From the NCBI GenBank assembly GCA_003695205.1, contig RFIO01000396.1, positions 1 to 14,165 on the forward strand: a stretch of 14,165 nt of DNA. The letters are read 5' to 3'. The number at the start of each line of letters is the position of its first letter. The first letter of the stretch is position 1. The translations under genes were made by a program, and so were the position numbers. This DNA is from Deltaproteobacteria bacterium (lineage in GTDB: Bacteria; Desulfobacterota; Desulfuromonadia; Desulfuromonadales; Geothermobacteraceae). The notes under the pieces are model-generated. The model was given only the letters and a program-made list of their open reading frames with translations. It made no database searches and was not told where the DNA came from. Below are positions 6,382 through 13,437 of this stretch, piece by piece.

Positions 6382-8118
6382 TCAGCCGTTGCCGGCCTGC
6401 GAGGTTCCCAGCACCTGGAGAATCTTGTTCGCCAGTCCGTCCCCGGTAAAGGGTTTGGCGAGGAAGTCCCCCTTTTCACCGTGCAGGAAATCGTTTTCGA
6501 AGGTGACCTGGCCGTAGCCTGAGATAAACAGGGCTGGCAGATCAGGTCGCTGCCGGCGCAACTGTTTGGCCAGTAGCGGCCCGCTCAGGGTCGGCATGAC
6601 CATGTCTGTCACCAGGATGCAGAAGGCCTGGGGGTCGGCGTTGAACAGGTCGATGGCCAGTTCGACATCCGCGGCCTGGCAGACTTCGAAGCCGCGTGAC
6701 AACAGGGCCCTGGTGGCGAAGTGGAGTACGTCCCGGTCATCTTCGACCAGCAGGATGCGGCCCGAGCCGGCGACAGGCACCGGCCTTTCACCGCTTCCTT
6801 CCCTGTCAGGCCCTTCGCTGGTGGCCGGCAGATAGACGGTAAAGCTGGTACCGGCTCCGATCTGGCTTTCGACGGTGATGTAGCCGCCGCTCTGCTTGAC
6901 GATACCGTAGACGGTCGCCAGTCCGAGCCCGGTCCCCTTGCCCTGTTCCTTGGTGGTGAAAAACGGCTGGAAGATTCTTTTCAGGTCCTCCGGGGCGATG
7001 CCGCTGCCGGTGTCGCTCAGCCGAAACCAGACGTAGTCGCCGGGCCGGGACCCCGGGTTGGCAGCCAGGAAGGCACGGTCGAAGCTGCGCCGCCCTGTTT
7101 CCAGTCTGAGCTCACCACCTTCAGGCATGGCATCGCGGGCGTTGATGACAAGGTTCATCAGTACCTGTTCAAGCTGACCCGGGTCGGCCTTGATGTAGGG
7201 CAGCCCTCCGGCAAGCAGGGTGGTGAACCGGATGTCCTCCCGGATAAGCCGGCGCAGCAGTTTCTGCAGCCGGTCAAGATGGCTGTCGAGATCGAGCACG
7301 CGCGGCTGAAGCATCTGTCGGCGGCTGAACGCGAGCAGCTGCCGGGCCAGGTCGGCGGCGCGTTTGCCAGCTTCAAGCGCTATATCAAGGCCTTCGCGCA
7401 TGGGATGGTCTGGTTCGAGAGACTGTCCCGCCATGGCGGTGTAGCCGTTGATGACGGTCAGCATGTTGTTGAAGTCGTGGGCGACACCTGCCGCCAGCTG
7501 GCCGAGGGCTTCCATCTTCTGGGCCTGGCGCAGTTCCGATTCGGCCTGGTGCCTGCTGATGCGTTCGCGGGCGGTGGCGATGGCCAGGCCGATGGTGTTG
7601 GCCATGGTTTCGCAACAGCGGCAGGCCTGTTCGTCAAAGCCTGTGGTGCGGTTGAAAAGGAAAACACTGCCGATCGCCTGGTCGTTGTGTTCGAGAGGAA
7701 TGCCGACCAGGTTCCCGACACCCTGGGGAATCAGTTCGTCGCCGTGTATGGTGTTGCTGAACTGACGATCGAAATGCAGGATTTCGCCGCGGGCAAGAGG
7801 CAGGCCGAACATGGGCAGTGGATAGCCGTCTAGCCAATTTTCCGACTGGCACGGGTCGGGGTTGATACCATCCAGCCAGCTTCCGGATATGGCTGCCAGA
7901 AGGCGGGGGTGGCCTTCGGTATCTATGTCGAAAATCAGGCCGCCGTCGGCCTGCAGATCGGTGCAGGCCGCTACGAGAAGGTCCTGGGCCATGTGGGCAA
8001 GCTCGCCATGGCGCAAGAAGGCAAGGACGGCTCGGCCGAGGGCGTCAGGCAGGATTGTGCCAGGCGGGCGCTGAAGTGGCAGGATGGTCGCACTTACATG
8101 GTGCGTGGTTGTGTTCAT
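6382..8118 (-). CDS. Soluble GAF-domain hybrid sensor histidine kinase with C-terminal receiver
   Basis: Two-component hybrid kinase of 578 residues. About residues 25-185 form a GAF-type sensor region. AAGVAHDFNN follows, with the phospho-accepting His214. The ATPase domain has VLMNLVINARDA (N box, 320-330), DTGSGI (369-374) and GKGTGLGL (393-400). A receiver domain spans about 453-573 with Glu459/Asp460/Asp461, phospho-acceptor Asp505 in TDMVMP and Lys555 in LAKPF. All catalytic residues are present. No membrane segment is visible, so it senses a cytoplasmic signal. The GAF region contains a tight CRCC cluster (Cys166, 168, 169). GGGGAGGA just before the ATG is a strong ribosome site. It is divergent from nuoA across a 346-base control region and precedes the cyclase gene. 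No stand-alone response regulator is nearby, so its output partner is unknown. Confidence 0.92.
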   Translation of the reverse strand: MNTTTHHVSATILPLQRPPGTILPDALGRAVLAFLRHGELAHMAQDLLVAACTDLQADGGLIFDIDTEGHPRLLAAISGSWLDGINPDPCQSENWLDGYPLPMFGLPLARGEILHFDRQFSNTIHGDELIPQGVGNLVGIPLEHNDQAIGSVFLFNRTTGFDEQACRCCETMANTIGLAIATARERISRHQAESELRQAQKMEALGQLAAGVAHDFNNMLTVINGYTAMAGQSLEPDHPMREGLDIALEAGKRAADLARQLLAFSRRQMLQPRVLDLDSHLDRLQKLLRRLIREDIRFTTLLAGGLPYIKADPGQLEQVLMNLVINARDAMPEGGELRLETGRRSFDRAFLAANPGSRPGDYVWFRLSDTGSGIAPEDLKRIFQPFFTTKEQGKGTGLGLATVYGIVKQSGGYITVESQIGAGTSFTVYLPATSEGPDREGSGERPVPVAGSGRILLVEDDRDVLHFATRALLSRGFEVCQAADVELAIDLFNADPQAFCILVTDMVMPTLSGPLLAKQLRRQRPDLPALFISGYGQVTFENDFLHGEKGDFLAKPFTGDGLANKILQVLGTSQAGNG

Positions 8119-8307
8119 GGTTCCTCCCCGCGGTTCTGGCGTGCACTACAACTGACGTATCGGACGGATGGGTGCGATTCTGTACGCCTTTGTCGCCGGG
8201 TGGTTGGGGACAGGCATGATAAGAAGAATTTCATCCATAACCGACCGGGGCAGTCAGCATTGTGGCCAAGGAGGAAAAAATTTGCCGAACTAGTTGTTTT
8301 TAAAGGG

Positions 8308-8374
8308 ATTATCCTGTCGTTTTTTGCATACAGTATACTGTATTTTTTCCTTGACTTTGGGGGGCAATTATCCT
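8308..8374. repeat. 8-bp direct repeat in the nuo control region
   Basis: ATTATCCT occurs at 8308-8315 and at 8367-8374. The second copy overlaps the spacer and first base of the probable nuo -10 element; the first lies 20 bases upstream of the palindrome start. The repeats are 59 bases apart start to start. They could be half-sites of a regulator, but two copies of 8 bases in AT-rich DNA is weak evidence. Confidence 0.3.
8328..8343. promoter_or_regulatory. Perfect 16-bp palindrome, candidate operator for nuo (and possibly the divergent kinase)
   Basis: ATACAGTATACTGTAT is identical to its own reverse complement over all 16 bases. It ends 7 bases before the -35 hexamer of the probable nuo promoter, centred near -50 relative to the expected start, a position used by activators as well as repressors. 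It is followed by TTTTTT (8343-8348), so a read-through transcript from upstream could also form a weak hairpin-plus-U structure. It does not match the CTGT-N8-ACAG LexA box. Geobacter species are known to repress central energy genes through HgtR; whether this is such a site cannot be told from the sequence alone. Confidence 0.6.
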
Positions 8375-8379
8375 ACCTT
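8351..8379 (+). promoter_or_regulatory. Probable sigma-70 promoter of the nuo operon
   Basis: TTGACT at 8351-8356 matches five of six -35 bases. TACCTT at 8374-8379, 17 bases on, keeps only the key T, A and final T of the -10 consensus. A start near 8386 would give a leader of about 79 bases to nuoA. The weak -10 suggests a promoter that may need an activator. It is the best candidate in the region. Confidence 0.5.
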
Positions 8380-8450
8380 GCACACGCTTAAAATCCGTAA
8401 ACGCTATCCTTGCGCCTTCTTGCCAGGGCATCAGCACAACAAACGCTGTT

Positions 8451-8458
8451 GGGAGGAG
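8451..8458 (+). promoter_or_regulatory. Strong ribosome-binding site deciding the nuoA start
   Basis: GGGAGGAG ends six bases before ATG at 8465. The reading frame is open further upstream to an ATG at 8294, but that stretch crosses the palindrome and the promoter and has no resemblance to NuoA, so 8465 is the real start. Confidence 0.85.
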
Positions 8459-8464
8459 CTTTTC

Positions 8465-8821
8465 ATGCTTGACAGTTATCTGCCGATCCTCGTTCTGATT
8501 GTCATCGCGGTCGCATTCGCCGTCGGCTCCGTCATTATGTCGCGGCTGATCGGCCAGAAAAAGCCGGGCGAGGTCAAACTGGCCCCCTATGAGTGCGGTA
8601 TGCCCCCGGTCGGCTCGGCGCGCGAGCGACTGTCGATCAAGTTTTATATCATCGCCATGCTCTTCATTGTCTTCGACATTGAGGCCGTCTTTCTCTACCC
8701 ATGGGCGGTGATGTTCAAGCGGCTCGGCCTGTTCGGTTTTGTCGAAATGGGCGTCTTCATCATCATTCTTCTGATCGGATACGTCTACGTCTGGAAAAAA
8801 GGAGCGCTGGAATGGGAGTAG
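8465..8821 (+). CDS. nuoA: NADH-quinone oxidoreductase (complex I) subunit A
   Basis: Small membrane subunit of respiratory complex I, near the junction with the quinone-binding peripheral arm. The 118-residue protein has three membrane segments (about 5-27, 60-82 and 88-110). The conserved loop APYECGMPPVGSARER follows the first segment, and KFYIIAMLFIVFDIEAVFLYPW is spread over the second. The acidic residues FDIE in helix 2 are a family hallmark. Length is normal. It is the first gene of the nuo operon, and its last 10 bases overlap nuoB. Confidence 0.96.
   Translation: MLDSYLPILVLIVIAVAFAVGSVIMSRLIGQKKPGEVKLAPYECGMPPVGSARERLSIKFYIIAMLFIVFDIEAVFLYPWAVMFKRLGLFGFVEMGVFIIILLIGYVYVWKKGALEWE
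8799..8804 (+). promoter_or_regulatory. Ribosome-binding site deciding the nuoB start
   Basis: AAGGAG, preceded by a run of A, ends seven bases before ATG at 8812 inside the end of nuoA. An earlier in-frame ATG at 8701 would add 37 residues encoded within nuoA that do not look like NuoB. Confidence 0.8.
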
Positions 8822-9318
8822 AAACGCTCGGCAATAACGTCATCACCACATCGCTCGACAAGCTGGTCAACTGGTCGCGCGCCAAATCCCTCTGGCCCAT
8901 GACCTTTGGCCTGGCCTGCTGTGCCATCGAGATGATGGCGGCCGGTGCCGCCCGCTTCGACCTTGACCGCTTTGGCATTTTGTTCCGTGCCTCGCCGCGC
9001 CAGTCTGACTGCATCATCATTGCCGGCACCGTCACCAAGAAAATGCTGCCGGTGATCGAGACTGTCTACGAGCAGATGCCCGAGCCGAAATATGTCATCG
9101 CCATGGGCGCCTGCGCATGTTCCGGCGGCATTTTCGACACCTACAGCACGGTTCAGGGGATTGATACGGTGCTGCCGGTCGATGTCTACGTGCCCGGCTG
9201 TCCTCCCCGGCCCGAGGGCCTTCTCTACGGCATCATGAAGCTGCAGGAAAAGATCATGAAGGAGCGCAACTCCTTCGGTGCGGCCATCGGTGTCGGCGAG
9301 CGGATCAGCGAAGCCTGA
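8812..9318 (+). CDS. nuoB: NADH-quinone oxidoreductase (complex I) subunit B, N2 cluster
   Basis: Peripheral-arm subunit that carries the terminal [4Fe-4S] cluster N2, which passes electrons to quinone. The 168-residue protein has the unusual tandem pair Cys36-Cys37 in FGLACCAIEMM, with GACACSGG (Cys101, plus Cys103) and VPGCPPRPE (Cys130); Cys36, 37, 101 and 130 are the expected N2 ligands. Spacing and length match the family. The start at 8812 overlaps nuoA by 10 bases, implying coupled translation. The 43 bases before nuoC carry a separate ribosome site. Confidence 0.96.
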   Translation: MGVETLGNNVITTSLDKLVNWSRAKSLWPMTFGLACCAIEMMAAGAARFDLDRFGILFRASPRQSDCIIIAGTVTKKMLPVIETVYEQMPEPKYVIAMGACACSGGIFDTYSTVQGIDTVLPVDVYVPGCPPRPEGLLYGIMKLQEKIMKERNSFGAAIGVGERISEA

Positions 9319-9361
9319 TTGAGACAGTTTCATCCATCTACACGAAGAGGATTTCTAGGTC

Positions 9362-9844
9362 ATGAGTGAGCATCCGGCAGTAGCGAAGCTGAAAGGGAAG
9401 TTCAACGACAGTGTGCTCGATGTCGCCGAGCACCGTGGCCAGACCACGGTGACGGTGCGCAAAGAGGATATTGTCGCGGTCTGTACCTTTCTCAAGCAGG
9501 AGTGCGGCTACAACTTTCTGACCGATGTCTGCGGGGTCGACTATCTCGGCCAGACGCCCCGCTTCATGGTTGTCTACCACCTTTACAATATCGGTGAGCA
9601 CCTGCGCCTGCGGCTGAAGGCTCCGGTAGAGGAGGGCGATGCCCGGATCGACACTGTCACCGGTGTCTGGAGCACTGCCAACTGGCTGGAGCGCGAGGTG
9701 TGGGACATGTTTGGCATCGATTTCAAGGGCCATCCCGATCTGCGGCGCATTCTGCTGCCCGACGACTGGGAAGGACATCCGCTGCGCAAGGATTATCCCG
9801 TGCAGGGTCCCGATCGCGAGCCTTACCAGGGCCGCCTGAGCTGA
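9362..9844 (+). CDS. nuoC: NADH-quinone oxidoreductase (complex I) subunit C
   Basis: Peripheral-arm subunit of complex I with a structural role next to NuoD; no cofactor. The 160-residue protein has NFLTDVCGVDY and the hallmark WLEREVWDMFGIDFKGHPDLRR in the C-terminal half, ending with GHPLRKDYP. nuoC and nuoD are separate genes here, unlike the fused nuoCD of enteric bacteria. The ATG at 9362 is preceded by GAAGAGGA ending about ten bases upstream. A 43-base gap separates it from nuoD. Confidence 0.95.
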   Translation: MSEHPAVAKLKGKFNDSVLDVAEHRGQTTVTVRKEDIVAVCTFLKQECGYNFLTDVCGVDYLGQTPRFMVVYHLYNIGEHLRLRLKAPVEEGDARIDTVTGVWSTANWLEREVWDMFGIDFKGHPDLRRILLPDDWEGHPLRKDYPVQGPDREPYQGRLS

Positions 9845-9887
9845 ACAACGACGCATTGATTGCACAAAGCATAAAAAAGAGGCAGAC

Positions 9888-11066
9888 ATGGCGAATCTCG
9901 AAACGATGACCATCAACATGGGGCCGCAGCACCCTTCGACTCACGGTGTGCTTCGGCTGGTGCTCGAGCTTGACGGCGAGGTTGTCGTCAAGGCCACGCC
10001 GCATATCGGCTTTCTGCACCGTGGCGTGGAGAAGCTGTCGGAACACCGGACCTACCACCAGGTCCTGCCGTTGACCGACCGCCTCGACTACCTGGCGCCG
10101 ATGCACAACAACCTCGCCTATATCCTGGCGGTGGAAAAGCTGCTCGGCATCGACGGACAGATTCCCGAGCGCGCCAACGTGGTCCGCGTGATGATGGCCG
10201 AACTGACCCGTATCAAGAGCCATCTGGTCTGGCTTGCGACCCACGCGCTCGACATCGGCGCCATGACCGTCTTTCTCTACTGCTTCCGCGAGCGTGAGCG
10301 CATCATGGACTTCTATGAGAAGATCTCCGGCGCGCGCATGACCTCCAACTATTTCCGGGTCGGTGGCCTGTCGGCAGATCTGCCTGACGGCATTGAGAAG
10401 GAGATTCGTGATTTCGTCAATGAAATGCCTGGCAACGTTGACACCTACGAGGGGCTGCTCTCGGGCAACAAGATCTGGCAGAAGCGCGTCTGCGGCATCG
10501 GCGCTATCTCGGCTGAGGACGCCATCGATGTCGGCCTGACCGGACCAGCACTGCGCGCGTCGGGTGTTGACTGGGATTTGCGGCGTGACCAGCCGTACTG
10601 CGACTATCAAAGCTACGATTTCCGGGTTGTGACCCACACGGACGGTGATACCTGGGCACGCTACAAGGTGCGCCTCGATGAGATCCGCGAGGCCTGCAAG
10701 ATTGTGCACCAGTGCCTCGACCGTCTCAAGCCCGGGCCAATCCTGGCCGATTGCCCCAAGGTAGTGCTGCCGCCCAAGAAGGATGTGGTCAACACCATCG
10801 AGGGCCTGATCCATCACTTCAAGATTATCACCGAAGGCTTCAAGCCGGAGCCCGGCGAGGTCTATGTCGGTGTCGAGAATCCCAAGGGCGAAGTCGGTTT
10901 CTACCTGATTTCCGACGGGTCTCCGCGCCCCTATCGCATGCGCATCCGTCCGGCCTCCTTCGTCAACCTGCAGGCCCTGCCGCAGTTGGTCGAAGGCGCC
11001 CTGATTGCCGACGTCATCGCGATCATCGGTACCCTCGATGTCGTTCTCGGCGAGATTGACCGCTAA
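9888..11066 (+). CDS. nuoD: NADH-quinone oxidoreductase (complex I) 49-kDa-type subunit D
   Basis: Forms the quinone-binding chamber with NuoB and is related to the large subunit of [NiFe] hydrogenases, without the metal site. The 392-residue protein starts with MGPQHPSTHG, whose His19 matches the quinone-contacting histidine; TDRLDYLAPM places the conserved quinone-site tyrosine at Tyr68, 49 residues later as in well-studied homologues. Near the C-terminus are GEVGFYLISDGSPRPYRMRIR and the end GEIDR, both typical. AAGAGG lies just upstream of the ATG. Length and ends are normal, with no disruption. Confidence 0.97.
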   Translation: MANLETMTINMGPQHPSTHGVLRLVLELDGEVVVKATPHIGFLHRGVEKLSEHRTYHQVLPLTDRLDYLAPMHNNLAYILAVEKLLGIDGQIPERANVVRVMMAELTRIKSHLVWLATHALDIGAMTVFLYCFRERERIMDFYEKISGARMTSNYFRVGGLSADLPDGIEKEIRDFVNEMPGNVDTYEGLLSGNKIWQKRVCGIGAISAEDAIDVGLTGPALRASGVDWDLRRDQPYCDYQSYDFRVVTHTDGDTWARYKVRLDEIREACKIVHQCLDRLKPGPILADCPKVVLPPKKDVVNTIEGLIHHFKIITEGFKPEPGEVYVGVENPKGEVGFYLISDGSPRPYRMRIRPASFVNLQALPQLVEGALIADVIAIIGTLDVVLGEIDR

Positions 11067-11089
11067 CGCGACCAGCGAGGTAGCCAGTC

Positions 11090-11587
11090 ATGAGTGAATC
11101 CGCAGAAAAAGCTGTCGAGCAGGAAATCGACCTCGGACCCTGCCACGAGATCCTCGACAAGTACCAGGATATGCCCGGTGCGCTGATGCCGGTGCTGCAG
11201 GCGATCCAGGATCATTACGGCTATGTCCCCGAGGAAACCGTTTTCGTTACCGCCGAGCGTCTGAATGTCTATCCGAGCCAGATCTACGGGGTTTTGACCT
11301 TTTACGCTCAGTTCCACCTGGAACCGCGAGGCAAGTATATCGTGCGTATCTGCATGGGCACGGCCTGCCACGTCAAGGGCGCTTCCCGCCTTGGTGAAAA
11401 GGTCAAGGAGTCGCTTGGCATCGCCCATGCGGAAACAACCGAGGATCTGAAGTTCACCTGCGAGTACGTCGCCTGCATCGGTGCCTGCGGTATGGCCCCG
11501 GTCATCATGGTAAACGATGCCACTTATGGCTCGATGTCGGTGCAGAAGCTGAACGAAGTTATTGAAAAATACCAGAAGATGGACTGA
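11090..11587 (+). CDS. nuoE: NADH-quinone oxidoreductase (complex I) subunit E, [2Fe-2S]
   Basis: Part of the NADH-oxidising module with NuoF and NuoG. The 165-residue protein has an N-terminal helical bundle and a thioredoxin-like domain with CMGTACHVKGA (Cys88, Cys93) and ACIGACGMAP (Cys129, Cys133), the four ligands of cluster N1a. Cys124 is an extra cysteine close to the second pair. The sequence is also typical of the related subunit of NAD-dependent and bifurcating hydrogenases (HydC/HndA), but the operon makes it NuoE. A short gap of 23 bases follows nuoD, with a GCGAGGT ribosome site. Confidence 0.96.
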   Translation: MSESAEKAVEQEIDLGPCHEILDKYQDMPGALMPVLQAIQDHYGYVPEETVFVTAERLNVYPSQIYGVLTFYAQFHLEPRGKYIVRICMGTACHVKGASRLGEKVKESLGIAHAETTEDLKFTCEYVACIGACGMAPVIMVNDATYGSMSVQKLNEVIEKYQKMD

Positions 11588-11615
11588 TTCCGGTCCGTTT
11601 TGACAGGGGTATCCC

Positions 11616-13397
11616 ATGGCAGAAACTGCTCAGACCGTTGAAGTTCTCATCTGTACCGGGACCGGCGGTATTGCCTCCGGTTCGCTCAAGGTCGCCGAAG
11701 CTTTCGAGCAGGAGTTCGAAAAGCACGGCATTGAGGCCCGGGTCGGCAAGCGCTGCGAAATCAAGAAGACCGGTTGCCGCGGCCTGTGTGCCAACGACGT
11801 GCTGGTCGACATCCATTTTCCCGACCAGGATGTGGTGACCTACGATTTCGTCACCCCCGAACTGGTGCCGCAGATCGTTGAGCAGCACATCATCGGCGGT
11901 GAACCGGTGCCCAAGAAGACAGCCGGGCCGTACTATTCACAGTTTCTGGAAAAACAGCATCGCACCATCTTTTCGCGCTGCGGGCGGATCGACGCCGAAA
12001 GCATCGAGGACTATATCGCCCACGGTGGGTTTGAAGGCATCAAGCGGGCCGTGACCATGCCGTCGGAAGACGTGGTCGAGGAGGTCAAGCGCTCCGGTCT
12101 GCGCGGTCGTGGCGGCGGCGGTTTCCCCACCGGGGTCAAGTGGTCTTTCGCCAAGGCCAGCCCCGGCAAGCTCAAGTATCTGATCTGCAACGCCGACGAG
12201 GGCGATCCCGGCGCTTTTATGGACCGCTCGCTGCTTGAAGGCGACCCATACTGCATCATCGAGGGGATGATGGTCGCCGCTTACGCCATCGGCTGCAGCC
12301 ACGGCTACGTCTATGTCCGTGCCGAGTACCCGCTGGCGATCAAGCGCCTTCAGCTGGCCATCGATACCTGCTACGAGCGCGGCATTCTCGGTGATGACTG
12401 CATGGGGCTCGGCTTCCCCTTCCACCTGCGCATCAAGGCCGGTGCCGGCGCCTTCGTCTGCGGTGAGGAGACGGCACTGATGGCTTCGATCGAAGGCCAG
12501 CGCGGCATGTCCCGCCCGCGTCCGCCCTTCCCGGCGGTGCGCGGTCTCTGGGGCAAGCCGACCAACATCAACAACGTCGAGACCTACGCCAACGTCACCT
12601 ACATCCTTCAGCGCGGGGCCGACTGGTATGCCTCCATCGGAACCGAAGGGACCAAGGGGACCAAGATCTTCGCGGTGACCGGCAAGGTCAAGCATACCGG
12701 TCTGGTCGAGGTTCCCGCCGGGGTCACCATGCGCGAGGTTATCTACGACGTCTGCGGCGGTATCCTGAACAACCGCAAGTTCAAGGCTGTTCAGGCTGGC
12801 GGCCCCTCGGGCGGCTGCCTGCCGGCCGAAGCCCTGGATGCCGAGGTCGACTACGACTCGCTGATCAAGGCCGGCGCCATGATGGGTTCCGGCGGCCTGG
12901 TGGTCATGGACGAGACCACCTGCATGGTCGATGTCGCCCGGTTCTTCCTGACCTTCACCCGGCGCGAATCCTGCGGCAAGTGTATTCCCTGCCGCATCGG
13001 TCTGAAGATCATGCTCGAAATCCTCGAGCGCATTTGCGCGGGCGAAGGGCAGGATGGAGATATCGAGCTGCTGCAGGACATGGCGATGGATATCAAGAAG
13101 TCATCGCTGTGCGGTCTCGGCCAGACTGCGCCCAACCCGGTTCTGTCGACCATTCGCTACTTCCGGCATGAGTACGAGGCCCACATTCACGATAAGGAGT
13201 GTCCCTCCCACGTCTGCAAGCCGCTGCTGCATTTCCATGTTATTGACGAGGCCTGCAAGAAGTGCGGTCTGTGCAAGCGGGTCTGTCCGGTTGACGCCAT
13301 AACCTGGGAAAAGGGCCAGGTGGCCTACATCGACCGGGACAAGTGCACCGAATGTACCTCCTGCTATGACGCCTGCCGGTTCATGGCGATCGACTAA
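11616..13397 (+). CDS. nuoF: NADH-quinone oxidoreductase (complex I) subunit F, HydB-like extended form
   Basis: Binds NADH and FMN and carries cluster N3. The core has GRGGGGFPTGVKW (from about residue 164), CNADEGDPGAF, GAFVCGEETALM and ESCGKCIPC with Cys453, 456, 459 and the distant Cys499, the N3 ligands. It is 593 residues, about 150 more than the enteric NuoF. The first 100 residues are a thioredoxin-like [2Fe-2S] domain with Cys13, 47, 54 and 58. The last 50 form a two-cluster ferredoxin (Cys547, 550, 553, 557 and Cys577, 580, 583, 587), and Cys529 and Cys534 add two more between. This architecture is that of HydB/HndC in hydrogenases and of NuoF in Geobacter-type bacteria. In the N-terminal motif CTGTGG, the second cysteine usual for this domain is glycine (Gly18). 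The frame is intact. Confidence 0.95.
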   Translation: MAETAQTVEVLICTGTGGIASGSLKVAEAFEQEFEKHGIEARVGKRCEIKKTGCRGLCANDVLVDIHFPDQDVVTYDFVTPELVPQIVEQHIIGGEPVPKKTAGPYYSQFLEKQHRTIFSRCGRIDAESIEDYIAHGGFEGIKRAVTMPSEDVVEEVKRSGLRGRGGGGFPTGVKWSFAKASPGKLKYLICNADEGDPGAFMDRSLLEGDPYCIIEGMMVAAYAIGCSHGYVYVRAEYPLAIKRLQLAIDTCYERGILGDDCMGLGFPFHLRIKAGAGAFVCGEETALMASIEGQRGMSRPRPPFPAVRGLWGKPTNINNVETYANVTYILQRGADWYASIGTEGTKGTKIFAVTGKVKHTGLVEVPAGVTMREVIYDVCGGILNNRKFKAVQAGGPSGGCLPAEALDAEVDYDSLIKAGAMMGSGGLVVMDETTCMVDVARFFLTFTRRESCGKCIPCRIGLKIMLEILERICAGEGQDGDIELLQDMAMDIKKSSLCGLGQTAPNPVLSTIRYFRHEYEAHIHDKECPSHVCKPLLHFHVIDEACKKCGLCKRVCPVDAITWEKGQVAYIDRDKCTECTSCYDACRFMAID

Positions 13398-13437
13398 CCA
13401 CACGCTGCCGAGTAGCTGAAGCGGATACGAGGATACG

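Larger units (their letters stand above)
8119..8464. other. Divergent intergenic control region between the hybrid kinase and nuoA
   Basis: This is the only stretch over 300 bases without a gene. The half next to the kinase (to about 8270) is of ordinary composition; I could not find a convincing minus-strand promoter in it (a TATCAT -10-like hexamer at 8221-8216 lacks a good -35). The stretch from about 8275 to 8400 is much richer in A and T than the genes. It holds a 16-bp perfect palindrome (8328-8343), an 8-bp direct repeat (8308-8315 and 8367-8374) and a probable promoter for nuoA (8351-8379). An isolated AAGGAGG at 8268-8274 has no open frame after it. Confidence 0.8.

Noticed and set aside
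6721..7833. Long open frame (370 codons) on the plus strand
   Set aside because: It lies entirely antisense to the hybrid histidine kinase, whose conserved motifs are unmistakable. The frame is kept open by the GC-rich codon usage of the real gene, and its translation is low-complexity.
8268..8293. Small gene after the isolated AAGGAGG
   Set aside because: The only start codon at suitable distance (TTG 8282) meets a stop after three codons; no other start is in range.
8328..8343. LexA (SOS) box
   Set aside because: The palindrome reads ACAG-TATA-CTGT, the reverse arrangement of the CTGT-N8-ACAG box, and neighbouring genes are not DNA-repair genes.
8294..8464. Upstream extension of nuoA to an ATG at 8294
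   Set aside because: It would run through the palindrome and the promoter, has no ribosome site and does not resemble NuoA; GGGAGGAG sits correctly before ATG 8465.
8701..8811. Upstream extension of nuoB within nuoA
   Set aside because: The 37 extra residues are a frame-shifted reading of NuoA; the start at 8812 has a good ribosome site and gives the normal NuoB N-terminus.
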